Assembly (NCBI GenBank): GCA_023231445.1
Contig: JALNVF010000005.1
Coordinates: 1-45,018 of the forward strand
Length of the DNA: 45,018 nucleotides
Origin: Treponema sp.
Lineage (GTDB): Bacteria; Spirochaetota; Spirochaetia; Treponematales; Treponemataceae
Reading direction: 5' to 3'
The notes beneath the pieces are model-generated. The model had not been told where the DNA came from, did not search any database, and saw only the letters and a program-made list of their open reading frames with translations. Position 1 is the stretch's first letter; every line of letters starts with the position of its first letter. Positions 25,264 to 32,978 of the stretch are shown piece by piece. The translations under genes and the position numbers were made by a program.

Positions 25264-25739
25264 AAAAGCGAAAATGCAAGTCCAATAGAAAACCCCAGCA
25301 GACAGCCTACAAAAACCTCAAGCGGTGTATGTCCCTGAACTTCTTTCATCTGTTTGTATTGCAATATACCTCTGCAATCGAGTGTTTTTCCTATTTCATT
25401 AAGTTTTTTTGCCTGAATACCATTCGCACGTCTGACGCCAAGGGCATCCCGTATAGTTACAAGAAAAAAACAAAGAGCAAGAACAAACACATCGGAATTT
25501 ATACCTGAATGAAATGCGATAGATGTACAGAGGGCAGACACCATCGACGAATGGCTGGAAGGGAGTCCGCCTGTTCTCCAGAACATCATTTCAAATAATT
25601 CACTATAACTATGGATTTTTCCGTAACAAAGAGAAACTATTGTTTTCATGAACTGGGCACAAAACCAGCTGCATATACATGCTAAAAATACAGGATTTAC
25701 GAAAAACAGCCTAAGCTGTTCTTTTACTGACAATAACAT
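25260..25739 (-). CDS. Divergent PAP2 (DUF212) family membrane protein
   Basis: A 159-residue protein of the DUF212/YuiD family, a distant relative of PAP2 phosphatases. Conserved family segments are GGLPSSHSS (57-65), RDALGVRRANGIQAKKLNEI (about 98-117) and EVQGHTPLEVFVG (about 134-146). The SSH and GHT elements correspond to PAP2 phosphatase motifs, so an acid-phosphatase role on a lipid or small phosphate is likely but unproven. It heads the rnf operon. No ribosome-binding site precedes the ATG; a TGATAAAAT extended -10-like box ends six bases before it. Confidence 0.87.
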   Translation of the reverse strand: MLLSVKEQLRLFFVNPVFLACICSWFCAQFMKTIVSLCYGKIHSYSELFEMMFWRTGGLPSSHSSMVSALCTSIAFHSGINSDVFVLALCFFLVTIRDALGVRRANGIQAKKLNEIGKTLDCRGILQYKQMKEVQGHTPLEVFVGCLLGFSIGLAFSLL

Positions 25740-25809
25740 ATATATATTTTATCATTACGTCCCGTTTTTTACTAGTCCCGGCAGTATTCTCTGAACAGAT
25801 ACCTGTCAA
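25733..25809 (-). promoter_or_regulatory. Promoter region of the DUF212-rnf operon
   Basis: Two overlapping options are visible on the minus strand. A perfect TTGACA (25809-25804) is followed at 15-17 bp only by weak -10 matches (AATACT or TACTGC). Closer to the gene, TGATAAAAT has the form of an extended -10 box ending six bases before the ATG, with no good -35. The second would give a leaderless transcript. Two CGGGAC direct repeats, 16 bp apart, lie between them and could be a regulator site. Confidence 0.4.
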
Positions 25810-25814
25810 TTCTG

Positions 25815-26726
25815 TTATACTGTAGTAACCTTATCGATTATGATATTTACTTCCTCGATAAAAATCCCCGTACTACTTTCAATTTTATCGATTATTTTTT
25901 TCTGCAGATTATCGACTCGTTTTGTAAGCGGCACATCAGTTGAAGCAAAGTCATCAGCCGGTATATCTATCGTACTTACCAGACGATATCCTCTGTTGTC
26001 AGCCCTGACAATCATTTTCTTAACACGTATACCGCTGTCATATTCCCTGATACAGTTCATCGACATCTGAACAAGTGCTGCCTCTGAAATGGCGATACGT
26101 TTTTTTTTCGAAAATTCCGGTTGAACAATTGATTTTTCAACAACTTTACTATCTTTTTTATTGTCTGCTGAAACAACCTTTAATGGATTTGATCTATGGA
26201 AGGTAAAACGGATACCATTTGAAAAAATCTTGGGATAACGACGTTTTACCTCTATAGATGCCACCGGTATGACATGTTTTCCTTCTATTTGGCGCGATTT
26301 TATAGCAAGCTCAATTTCTTCTTTAGTTACAACATCCTCAATGCGTATAAATTTTGAAGGTGAGGGCAACTGAAGACGAGTTGCAATTTTTATTACCATT
26401 TTTTCAGACGTACCCAGAATAAGAATCCGTCGTATATGGTAATGTTTTATTTTCCGGGCTATCTCATCACGGTGCTCTTTTCTGTCAAAAAGTGCAACAC
26501 GCACTGCTCCCATGTACGTCTGCTCACTTTTTGCCGAGTGCCCTGCTAAAATCTTATCATCCTGAATAAGCAGACCGTCATCAATTATAGCATTAAGCCC
26601 GTATCGCTCTGCAACAAGTTTTGCATTATAACTTTTACCAGTACCACTTTCTCCGACAAGCGCATAAACTGTATCTGTTGTATAAGGCTGAAGAAGTTCT
26701 TTTAAGATTTTATGAAATAAATGCAC
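25815..26726 (-). CDS. P-loop NTPase fused to Asp23/Gls24-like domain
   Basis: A 303-residue cytoplasmic protein with two parts. The first has a Walker A motif GESGTGKS (25-32), a kinase-like continuation IIDDGLLIQDDKILAG (47-62) and a Walker-B-like RRILILGT (99-106). The second (about 210-303) starts IAISEAALVQMSMNCIREYDSGI and ends VDNLQKKIIDKIESSTGIFIEEVNIIIDKV, quoted here in pieces over residues 211-300. This matches the Asp23/Gls24 pattern, in which a basic strand-helix core ends with V-x-x-V-N-V-x-V-x-x-V. A basic linker (180-210) joins them. Asp23 proteins act at the envelope in Gram-positive bacteria. The fused role is unknown. It is last in the lipase-pcnB-RluA operon. Confidence 0.7.
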   Translation of the reverse strand: MHLFHKILKELLQPYTTDTVYALVGESGTGKSYNAKLVAERYGLNAIIDDGLLIQDDKILAGHSAKSEQTYMGAVRVALFDRKEHRDEIARKIKHYHIRRILILGTSEKMVIKIATRLQLPSPSKFIRIEDVVTKEEIELAIKSRQIEGKHVIPVASIEVKRRYPKIFSNGIRFTFHRSNPLKVVSADNKKDSKVVEKSIVQPEFSKKKRIAISEAALVQMSMNCIREYDSGIRVKKMIVRADNRGYRLVSTIDIPADDFASTDVPLTKRVDNLQKKIIDKIESSTGIFIEEVNIIIDKVTTV

Positions 26727-26741
26727 AAGAGGAACCCTGAC

Positions 26742-27716
26742 TTAAAGTATAAACGAGTTTCTCCAGTTTATCAATGTTTTATTTAACATATTATTAAAAT
26801 TTGTCAAAAGAGGTGCCTTCAAGAACGGAGGTAAACCAAGTTTATTATCTCCAATATCTACCTCATATGCATGTAGAAAGAAATTCTGCACTTCACGAAT
26901 TGCAGTTCCTCCGTATGCGGTATCTCCCAGCAGAGGATACCCATGTGATGCCGACTGAACCCGTATCTGATGCATTCGTCCGGTAGTAATTGTAAATTTC
27001 ACCAAAGTTACAGAAATGCCATTGTATATACCGGAATCAAGTGGTTCTGCTTTTGTATGAGCATATTTACCATCACTAGTTACAAGCCGGACTGTATGAA
27101 AAGAAGAATTCAAATCATTTTTCGTTTCAATAAAATCTTCCCATTCTTCAGTTGCATAAAGATTTCCCTGAACGAGGGCAAGATATTTCTTCTCAAATAT
27201 ATGTGCTGTCATCTGACCGGAAAACCACCTTGCACCTTCAAGACTCCATGAAAAAAAAAGTATTCCCGTCGTTTTCCGGTCAAGTCTGTGAAGAGGCCCC
27301 GGTGTAAACGACAACGATTCCTTTTTTTGTCCGGAAACAGCCTTGTAATAATCAGCAACAATCTCCGCAAGCGCATGGCTGCAGGTTTCAGACTGCTGAA
27401 CAGGTACATCGTACGGTTTATTTATGACAAGGAAATGTTCATTTTTGAAAATGATTTCACATGGAAAATCTATTTCAATTTTCGTTCCCTTTTCAGAAGT
27501 ACTCGCCTTTGACAGGAGAAAACACGCGACGGAAAGTATATCACCTTTTAAAATATGCGTTTCAGGTTTTATCCGCCTGTCGTTTATTCTGATATACCCT
27601 TTCCGTATTGAACTGTATACAGACGAAAGGCTTTTTTCAGGTAAAAAACGACGTATAACCCTGTCAATGCGTCTATCGTCGTCTCCTGATCCAGCTTCAA
27701 ACTTACTGAACTCCAC
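26742..27716 (-). CDS. RluC-like RNA pseudouridine synthase with S4 domain
   Basis: A 324-residue synthase with an N-terminal S4 domain (about 14-65, RRIDRVIRRFLPEKSLSSVYSSIRKGYIRIND in pieces) and a catalytic RluA domain with LHRLDRKTTGIL (about 143-154; the Asp of HRLD is catalytic). The closing elements TTGRMHQIRVQSASHGYPLLGDTAYGG, split over about residues 243-270, are typical. In RluC the target is 23S rRNA positions 955, 2504 and 2580; specificity here is inferred from domain content only. It overlaps pcnB by 14 bases and precedes the P-loop/Asp23 gene by 15 bp. It is the third RluA-family gene in the window. Confidence 0.9.
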   Translation of the reverse strand: MEFSKFEAGSGDDDRRIDRVIRRFLPEKSLSSVYSSIRKGYIRINDRRIKPETHILKGDILSVACFLLSKASTSEKGTKIEIDFPCEIIFKNEHFLVINKPYDVPVQQSETCSHALAEIVADYYKAVSGQKKESLSFTPGPLHRLDRKTTGILFFSWSLEGARWFSGQMTAHIFEKKYLALVQGNLYATEEWEDFIETKNDLNSSFHTVRLVTSDGKYAHTKAEPLDSGIYNGISVTLVKFTITTGRMHQIRVQSASHGYPLLGDTAYGGTAIREVQNFFLHAYEVDIGDNKLGLPPFLKAPLLTNFNNMLNKTLINWRNSFIL

Positions 27717-28857
27717 TTTTTAACTCTGCAGTCTTTAACTGATGTCGCCGTCTGGGAATACGGACTGACACACCAAGAGAAGATAATACGGTACGTACAG
27801 CAAATTCAAGCTCACTTCGCTGAGGATTCATCGGCAGCACAAAACGGCGGCATTCGCTCCATGTCCTCGCATACAATTCTCCAGAAGAAGAATCTTCTGA
27901 AATTTCTTTTTTCCAGTCTGTAAGCGTCTTCACAAAGTCAAAAATAAGAAAAACAAGTTTTCGGCCTAAACGAATATCACTTTCTGATCCGGAAAGCCTG
28001 TCAAGTTTTTTGAGACTTTCCATATAGGCATTTTCAAAATCGCGGTCTGCATACATCAAGGCTGTCGCTGCAGGCTGCAGATACATATACAAATCTGTAT
28101 CAAGTGCCTCGCGGACAATATCATATGTATGACCGCTGTTAATGATCTTCAACAACTCTTCCGTAAGACGAGATGGAGAAATATCAGAAAGCAGATTTGC
28201 CGAACGGCGTATCTTTCTGCGCAGCGTAAAAGACATTCTGGCACTTGTCGTTGCAGAATACTTTACAGCCCGCAGCATCCGCACCGGATCTTCAATAAAA
28301 ATCCGGTCAATCGAAATCACAGGACGCAGTGCATGTTTACGGATATCGCGCACCCCTCCGACATAATCTATAACCTGTTCTCTGACAGGATCATAATAAA
28401 GCGCATTAAGCGTAAAATCTCTTCTCCTGACATCTTCATCCATTGAACCAAAATCATTTCCGACAGAACCTTCTATCGTAGAACGAAATGTACTGACTTC
28501 AAAAATTTTCGGTCCGACGAGTACGTGAACAAGACGAAACCGCCTCCCGATTATCCGGGAATTTCTGAAAATCTTTTTTATTCTTGATGGAGTTGCATCT
28601 GTTACAATGTCAAAATCCTTAGGCACATTGCCAACAAGCAGATCGCGTACAGCTCCACCTACAATATAGCAATTAAAGCCTGCATCACGCAGGCGTTCAA
28701 CTATACGAAGAGCATCATTATCAATTTTTTCTTTCGGAATACCGTGTTCTGATTTTGTATAAATTACAGCTTTCTTAACAGGCTTACCGTTTTTGTCAGT
28801 TCCATAGCGAATCAGCACAATATATTGATAATATGACTTGTAATGCCATTTCGTCAA
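27703..28857 (-). CDS. pcnB: Poly(A) polymerase / tRNA nucleotidyltransferase family protein PcnB
   Basis: A class II nucleotidyltransferase of 384 residues. The active-site elements are GGAVRD (67-72), the metal-binding DFD (81-83), IIGRRFRLVHV and RRRDFTLNALYYD, followed by RMLRAVKYSA. The order and spacing fit PcnB, which adds A tails to RNA and thereby marks it for decay, more than the CCA-adding enzyme, although the two are hard to separate by eye. The predicted start is unclear: a TTG at 28857, one base from the lipase stop, gives the longest protein, and a GTG at codon 14 (giving MLIRYGTDKNG) matches the expected N-terminus better. Neither has a good ribosome-binding site. Confidence 0.88.
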   Translation of the reverse strand: MTKWHYKSYYQYIVLIRYGTDKNGKPVKKAVIYTKSEHGIPKEKIDNDALRIVERLRDAGFNCYIVGGAVRDLLVGNVPKDFDIVTDATPSRIKKIFRNSRIIGRRFRLVHVLVGPKIFEVSTFRSTIEGSVGNDFGSMDEDVRRRDFTLNALYYDPVREQVIDYVGGVRDIRKHALRPVISIDRIFIEDPVRMLRAVKYSATTSARMSFTLRRKIRRSANLLSDISPSRLTEELLKIINSGHTYDIVREALDTDLYMYLQPAATALMYADRDFENAYMESLKKLDRLSGSESDIRLGRKLVFLIFDFVKTLTDWKKEISEDSSSGELYARTWSECRRFVLPMNPQRSELEFAVRTVLSSLGVSVRIPRRRHQLKTAELKSGVQ

Positions 28858-28858
28858 G

Positions 28859-29809
28859 TCAAGGTTTTATTCTGCTGTTTATCCACAACAGAAAATCATT
28901 TGCCACCGTATCTTTGTCGATTTCATTGAAAATCTCATGACGGTCTTCTGGATATTCCTTCAGAGTAACGTCTGTTATTCCATTTTTCCTATAAATATTG
29001 AATAAATTCTTCACACTTTTTCCATAATCTCCAACAGGATCTTCACTTCCGTAAGCAATAAGTACCGGCAGATTATGCGGAATCTTCTTCAGATTCGATG
29101 CAGCATGTATCCTTTTAAGTCCCTGAGTCATATCACAAAAAAAACCAGCAGTAGGATCAAACCCACACCATTTATCATCCAGATACATCTGTACATTGTT
29201 CTTATCACGACTCAACCATTCCTGCCCGTTTACAGAATTTGTAATATGCTTTGTATATGAATCGAATGCCATATGTTTCAAAAACGGGGAACAGTATTTC
29301 CGCCCCTTAAACAGCGTTACGATATGGGCTGTAAAATTACCTGCCATTGCAAGAGGAATACGGGGGCCTGAAGTACCACATAAAACACATGCATCAATAT
29401 GACTGCCGTATGTTTCTATATATGACTGTGATACAAAAGAACCGAACGAATGTCCCAGCAATACAACTTTTTTATCAGGGAAATCATTCTTAATCCGGAT
29501 AATTACTTCATCCAGGTCTTCTGTAACACGGTTAAATCCATCTTTTTCTGCAAGCATACCGAACATACCTGTTCCCTCACGTTCTGCTTTCTGCGCAGTT
29601 CTTCCATGCCCCCGCTGATCATAAGCACTGAATATCCATCCGTTTTCAGCAAGAATTGATCCAAGACGGTCATAACGCATCGCATGTTCCATCATACCAT
29701 GACACAACTCTACTATTCCGTTTATATTCCGGCCTTCATCTGGAATCCACCGGTTTATCGAAATTTCGATTTCATCGCTCATTTTTTGATAAAAACTCTG
29801 CATCTGCAT
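28859..29809 (-). CDS. Alpha/beta hydrolase, monoacylglycerol lipase/lysophospholipase type
   Basis: A 316-residue serine hydrolase of the Hydrolase_4 group. The nucleophile elbow is GHSFGS (Ser121), the motif YDQRGHG (63-69) follows the oxyanion segment CHGMMEHAMRY, and the other triad residues are Asp257 in GSEDP and His291 in EDRHE. No signal peptide is present, so it is likely cytoplasmic or weakly membrane-bound. Substrates of this group are monoacylglycerols and lysophospholipids, plausible in a bacterium that takes host lipids. It heads the operon with pcnB; the site GGGGGA lies eight bases before its ATG. Confidence 0.88.
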   Translation of the reverse strand: MQMQSFYQKMSDEIEISINRWIPDEGRNINGIVELCHGMMEHAMRYDRLGSILAENGWIFSAYDQRGHGRTAQKAEREGTGMFGMLAEKDGFNRVTEDLDEVIIRIKNDFPDKKVVLLGHSFGSFVSQSYIETYGSHIDACVLCGTSGPRIPLAMAGNFTAHIVTLFKGRKYCSPFLKHMAFDSYTKHITNSVNGQEWLSRDKNNVQMYLDDKWCGFDPTAGFFCDMTQGLKRIHAASNLKKIPHNLPVLIAYGSEDPVGDYGKSVKNLFNIYRKNGITDVTLKEYPEDRHEIFNEIDKDTVANDFLLWINSRIKP

Positions 29810-29851
29810 GATTACTATCCCCCGTTTAAAAAATCTGATACACTAGTATAA
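29810..29851. promoter_or_regulatory. Divergent promoter region between lipase and RNA methyltransferase genes
   Basis: Only 42 bp separate the two start codons. On the plus strand TGATACACT (29836-29844) is an extended -10 box ending seven bases before the ATG, so the transcript should be leaderless. On the minus strand TATACT (29850-29845) could serve the lipase operon, giving a leader of about 28 bases that contains the GGGGGA site. The two boxes overlap nearly back to back. Neither has a good -35 box. Confidence 0.45.
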
Positions 29852-31099
29852 ATGTATATACATCCTATTATTATAACAGAAAAAATAGCTTTCGGGGGAA
29901 ACTGTATAGGAAAAAATGCCGGTAAAACAGTCTTTATACCATATGCGGTCCCCGGGGAAAAACTTGAAGTTGAAATTACAGATACTAAACGTGACTACGA
30001 TACAGCACGCATAGTAAATATTCTTGAACCTTCACCATACCGGATACAGCCTGTCTGCGGATATTACGGTTTGTGCGGAGGGTGCAACATGATGCACATA
30101 GCCCCTTCTTACCAGAAAGAACTCCGAAAACAGGTGCTTGCTGACTGTTTCAAGCGCTGTGGTATTGTCATACCCGAAATAACCGTAATTTCCGGACCGG
30201 ATACAGGGTACCGGTGCCGCTTTCAATTAAACGACGGCGGACTTACAGAAAAAAACACCAGTAAAATAATACCCATAACCAGCTGTTCTGTTGCAAATAA
30301 AGAAATAAACAACTGGTTTTCGCTTGTAAAGCCGTCTGAACGCCCCTCAGGACGCATTCATCTCTTCGGTGCGGATTGTGTTATATCGGCAGGAATAAAG
30401 GATGGAAGTAAAGTAGCTGTTTCTCTTCCTGAATCAGATTCCATTCAGATACATACCGGAGGAGGAAAGAAAGCAGTAAAAAACCGTATCGCTAAACATT
30501 TTTCCGGTACAGTTCTTTCTCCGCAGGACATAGTAACCGTCTCTCTGCTCGATAAAAAAATCAGCTTTGATGTACGGGGGTTCTTCCAGTCCAATCTGAC
30601 GGTCCTTGAATCTGCCATACAGGCGCTCTGCAGCGGATTAGGCGGCTCCAATGTACTTGACATGTACAGCGGCTGCGGCACGTTCTCGGTATTTCTTGCA
30701 GACAGTTTCAACAAAGTAACGCTCGTTGAACATAACCGCGATGCACTTGTATTCGCCGAACAAAACATGGCAGGAAAAAAACATACAAGTTTTGGCATAA
30801 GCGGTGAAAAATGGGTACAGCAGTTTGCTGCGGAGCAGCCGGATTTTGATGCTGCAGTTATTGATCCCCCCAGAAGCGGTATGGAAGACGCAGTAAGCAG
30901 ATGGTTGTGTACAAGCAGGATTCCGGTCATCCGTTCACTTTCCTGCGATCCTGCAACTCATGCACGCGATATTTCCCGGCTTATTGCTGCCGGTTACAGA
31001 CTTGAATCTCTTACACTGCTTGATTTTTATCCGAATACCTGCCATATCGAAAGTCTGGCATCGCTTGTTCTGGAAAACAATAATGGAAAAACTGTCTGA
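29852..31099 (+). CDS. RumA/RlmD-family 23S rRNA (uracil-C5) methyltransferase
   Basis: Methylates a uridine in 23S rRNA (U1939 or U747 in E. coli) or related RNA. An N-terminal TRAM-like domain (1-60) is followed by the Fe-S ligands C69, C75, C78 and probably C145, the same spacing as in E. coli RumA (C81, C87, C90, C162). The SAM motif is DMYSGCGTF (270-278), DPPRSGM lies at 338-344, and SLSCDPATHARD carries the catalytic Cys365. The C-terminal FYPNTCHIESLASL fits the family. No ribosome-binding site precedes the ATG. RlmC, RlmD and the dual RlmCD cannot be told apart by eye. The next gene overlaps it by 17 bases. Confidence 0.9.
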   Translation: MYIHPIIITEKIAFGGNCIGKNAGKTVFIPYAVPGEKLEVEITDTKRDYDTARIVNILEPSPYRIQPVCGYYGLCGGCNMMHIAPSYQKELRKQVLADCFKRCGIVIPEITVISGPDTGYRCRFQLNDGGLTEKNTSKIIPITSCSVANKEINNWFSLVKPSERPSGRIHLFGADCVISAGIKDGSKVAVSLPESDSIQIHTGGGKKAVKNRIAKHFSGTVLSPQDIVTVSLLDKKISFDVRGFFQSNLTVLESAIQALCSGLGGSNVLDMYSGCGTFSVFLADSFNKVTLVEHNRDALVFAEQNMAGKKHTSFGISGEKWVQQFAAEQPDFDAAVIDPPRSGMEDAVSRWLCTSRIPVIRSLSCDPATHARDISRLIAAGYRLESLTLLDFYPNTCHIESLASLVLENNNGKTV

Positions 31100-32903
31100 G
31101 ATTATACACACCTGCATAATATTTTTAGTTATCTCAGCAGAAATATTTTATCTTCCGGCAGAAACAACTACTGTACGGCAGATTATGGTTTCATCAGAGG
31201 AAGCAAACTGGAATGCTGTAGTAAGTGGTCAGGCAGTATGTACTCCTGAATTAACGTCTTACGGATTTGCAGTACTCACAGAAGGACGTATGATTTCAGC
31301 GTGTACTGATACAGGCACAATTCTCTGGCAGCGTGCTGTTCCCGGCAGACCTGACCCGTTTCTCACTGTCCTTGACGGTGATTTTCTGCTCACGGTAAAC
31401 GACGGACATACTCTTTCTTTCACTAATCCCAGCGGACTGACACTCTGGTCTTCAATCGTTCCCTTTTCAATAATTTCTGCTCCGTATAAAGGTCGTGACG
31501 GCCGCGTCTTTGTACGCGGCAGAAAGGATATTGCCTGTTACAGCATAAAAGGAATATGTAAATGGCATCTTTCTACAGAGCAGCAGAGCCTGCTTCCATT
31601 AACAGAACTTCCCGACGGTAGTCTTGTTGTATTTCTAATGCAGCCGGCAGGTGACAAAACAGCGGCAGTACGTATCTCTCCGTTCGGTGAAATACTTGAA
31701 CAAATAACGTTTGCTGGTATTGTAACATCGACTGCATCATGCAGTGACGGACTGCTGCTTACATTCTCAGGAGGAGGTGCCGGGCTGTGTTCAATCCAAA
31801 ATAACGACGTACGCTCAGTATGGGCTCTTCCTTCAGACAACAGTATTTTTTCGGGAGCAGCAAAAAATGATAATACGTTCTTTCTCGCATCCGGTTCTTC
31901 CCGGGCTGTTCTGGTACAGCCGCTGTCAGAAAACGCAAAAATAACACTGTTCAATACCGGCAGCGGCACTGTTTTATCAACACTCATTGTTCCGAATATC
32001 AATATAAACAAAACCGTATATAAAGCAGTATCGGAAAATAATTACCTTATCGCAGACGACAATCATGCTGTTCTTATTTCTGACAGCGGAGACTGCAGAT
32101 GGAGTGCTTTACTGCCTCAGAAAAACAGCAGCAGCACGTCATGGAATTATCTTACCTATACAGCAAACGGTTTTCTCGTACTCTGCAGAACTTCATGGGC
32201 TGTCACCGGTTACCGTATGATACAGAACTTTCCATCAACCTATAATTTTGAAAACACAATCAAAAAAAAAGATTACAGCACATTCATCCAGTCAGACAAC
32301 CAGAACAATATATCGTTCAAAATCTGGTCAATAACAGGTGATCTCGGAAGCGGTTTGACAGGAGACGGACGCCGCCGTGAACTGCTTAATGGAATGTACG
32401 GCATAAACGAAATCAAATGGACAAAGGAATTGTTCGATGCCGGACATGCATATCTCTATTTTCTTCATAATTCAAATTCAGGCGGACGTACAAAACCTTC
32501 TGTATTCAGTACCGATATAACAGGGACAGACAGAATGCTGAGTCAGCTCTCACTGTATGGTACAGACACATTTCAACCTCTCATAGCGCAGCTCATCAAT
32601 TATGAAAAGAACAGGACTCTTATGCATACACTGATAGAAACAGCAGGCAGCTGCGGATACGATCCTGATGACAAATTGCTCAATTCGCTTGATAACGCTC
32701 TCTTTTCCATATCCGCCCGGGACGACGTACTTCTTTTTTCACTGTGCGATGCAGTCTATTCGATATGTCGTTTCATGGGACGGCCGGCTTTCTATAAGCA
32801 CGGACGTGAAATTCTTTCAAAAATGCTTTATCCGCAGTACGACAATCGTGTTCATGTATATGCACGAAAGACTTTAACAAATATTTCCGGTCTTAAATTA
32901 TGA
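31083..32903 (+). CDS. Secreted PQQ-like beta-propeller protein
   Basis: A 606-residue protein beginning with a signal peptide (EKLSEIIHTCIIFLVISAEIFYL, likely cut near AETTT). The body is made of repeated WD/PQQ-like strands such as DTGTILWQRAVP, PSGLTLWSSIVPF and SGDCRWSALLP, which place a tryptophan at the strand end as in PQQ propellers. The last 180 residues are helical and different. I chose the ATG at 31083, inside the previous gene, because it begins with a signal peptide; the upstream extension of the frame is read from inside the neighbour. No enzyme residues are seen. A periplasmic scaffold or sensor is plausible. It lies upstream of the P83/100 gene. Confidence 0.75.
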   Translation: MEKLSEIIHTCIIFLVISAEIFYLPAETTTVRQIMVSSEEANWNAVVSGQAVCTPELTSYGFAVLTEGRMISACTDTGTILWQRAVPGRPDPFLTVLDGDFLLTVNDGHTLSFTNPSGLTLWSSIVPFSIISAPYKGRDGRVFVRGRKDIACYSIKGICKWHLSTEQQSLLPLTELPDGSLVVFLMQPAGDKTAAVRISPFGEILEQITFAGIVTSTASCSDGLLLTFSGGGAGLCSIQNNDVRSVWALPSDNSIFSGAAKNDNTFFLASGSSRAVLVQPLSENAKITLFNTGSGTVLSTLIVPNININKTVYKAVSENNYLIADDNHAVLISDSGDCRWSALLPQKNSSSTSWNYLTYTANGFLVLCRTSWAVTGYRMIQNFPSTYNFENTIKKKDYSTFIQSDNQNNISFKIWSITGDLGSGLTGDGRRRELLNGMYGINEIKWTKELFDAGHAYLYFLHNSNSGGRTKPSVFSTDITGTDRMLSQLSLYGTDTFQPLIAQLINYEKNRTLMHTLIETAGSCGYDPDDKLLNSLDNALFSISARDDVLLFSLCDAVYSICRFMGRPAFYKHGREILSKMLYPQYDNRVHVYARKTLTNISGLKL

Positions 32904-32924
32904 GTAGCTCAAATACAATTATGA

Positions 32925-32933
32925 TGTTATACT
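32925..32933 (+). promoter_or_regulatory. Extended -10 promoter of the P83/100 gene
   Basis: TGTTATACT (32925-32933) is an extended -10 box (TG one base before TATACT). No good -35 is seen at 17 bp. Start near 32940 gives a leader of about 40 bases with a strong GGAGGA site. Confidence 0.45.
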
Positions 32934-32978
32934 TTTTATAACAGGAACATTAACAGAAAAGTGCTTTCCGGAGGAATT

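Noticed and set aside
30960..31082. Upstream extension of the beta-propeller gene
   Set aside because: It lies inside the methyltransferase gene and removes the signal peptide from the N-terminus.
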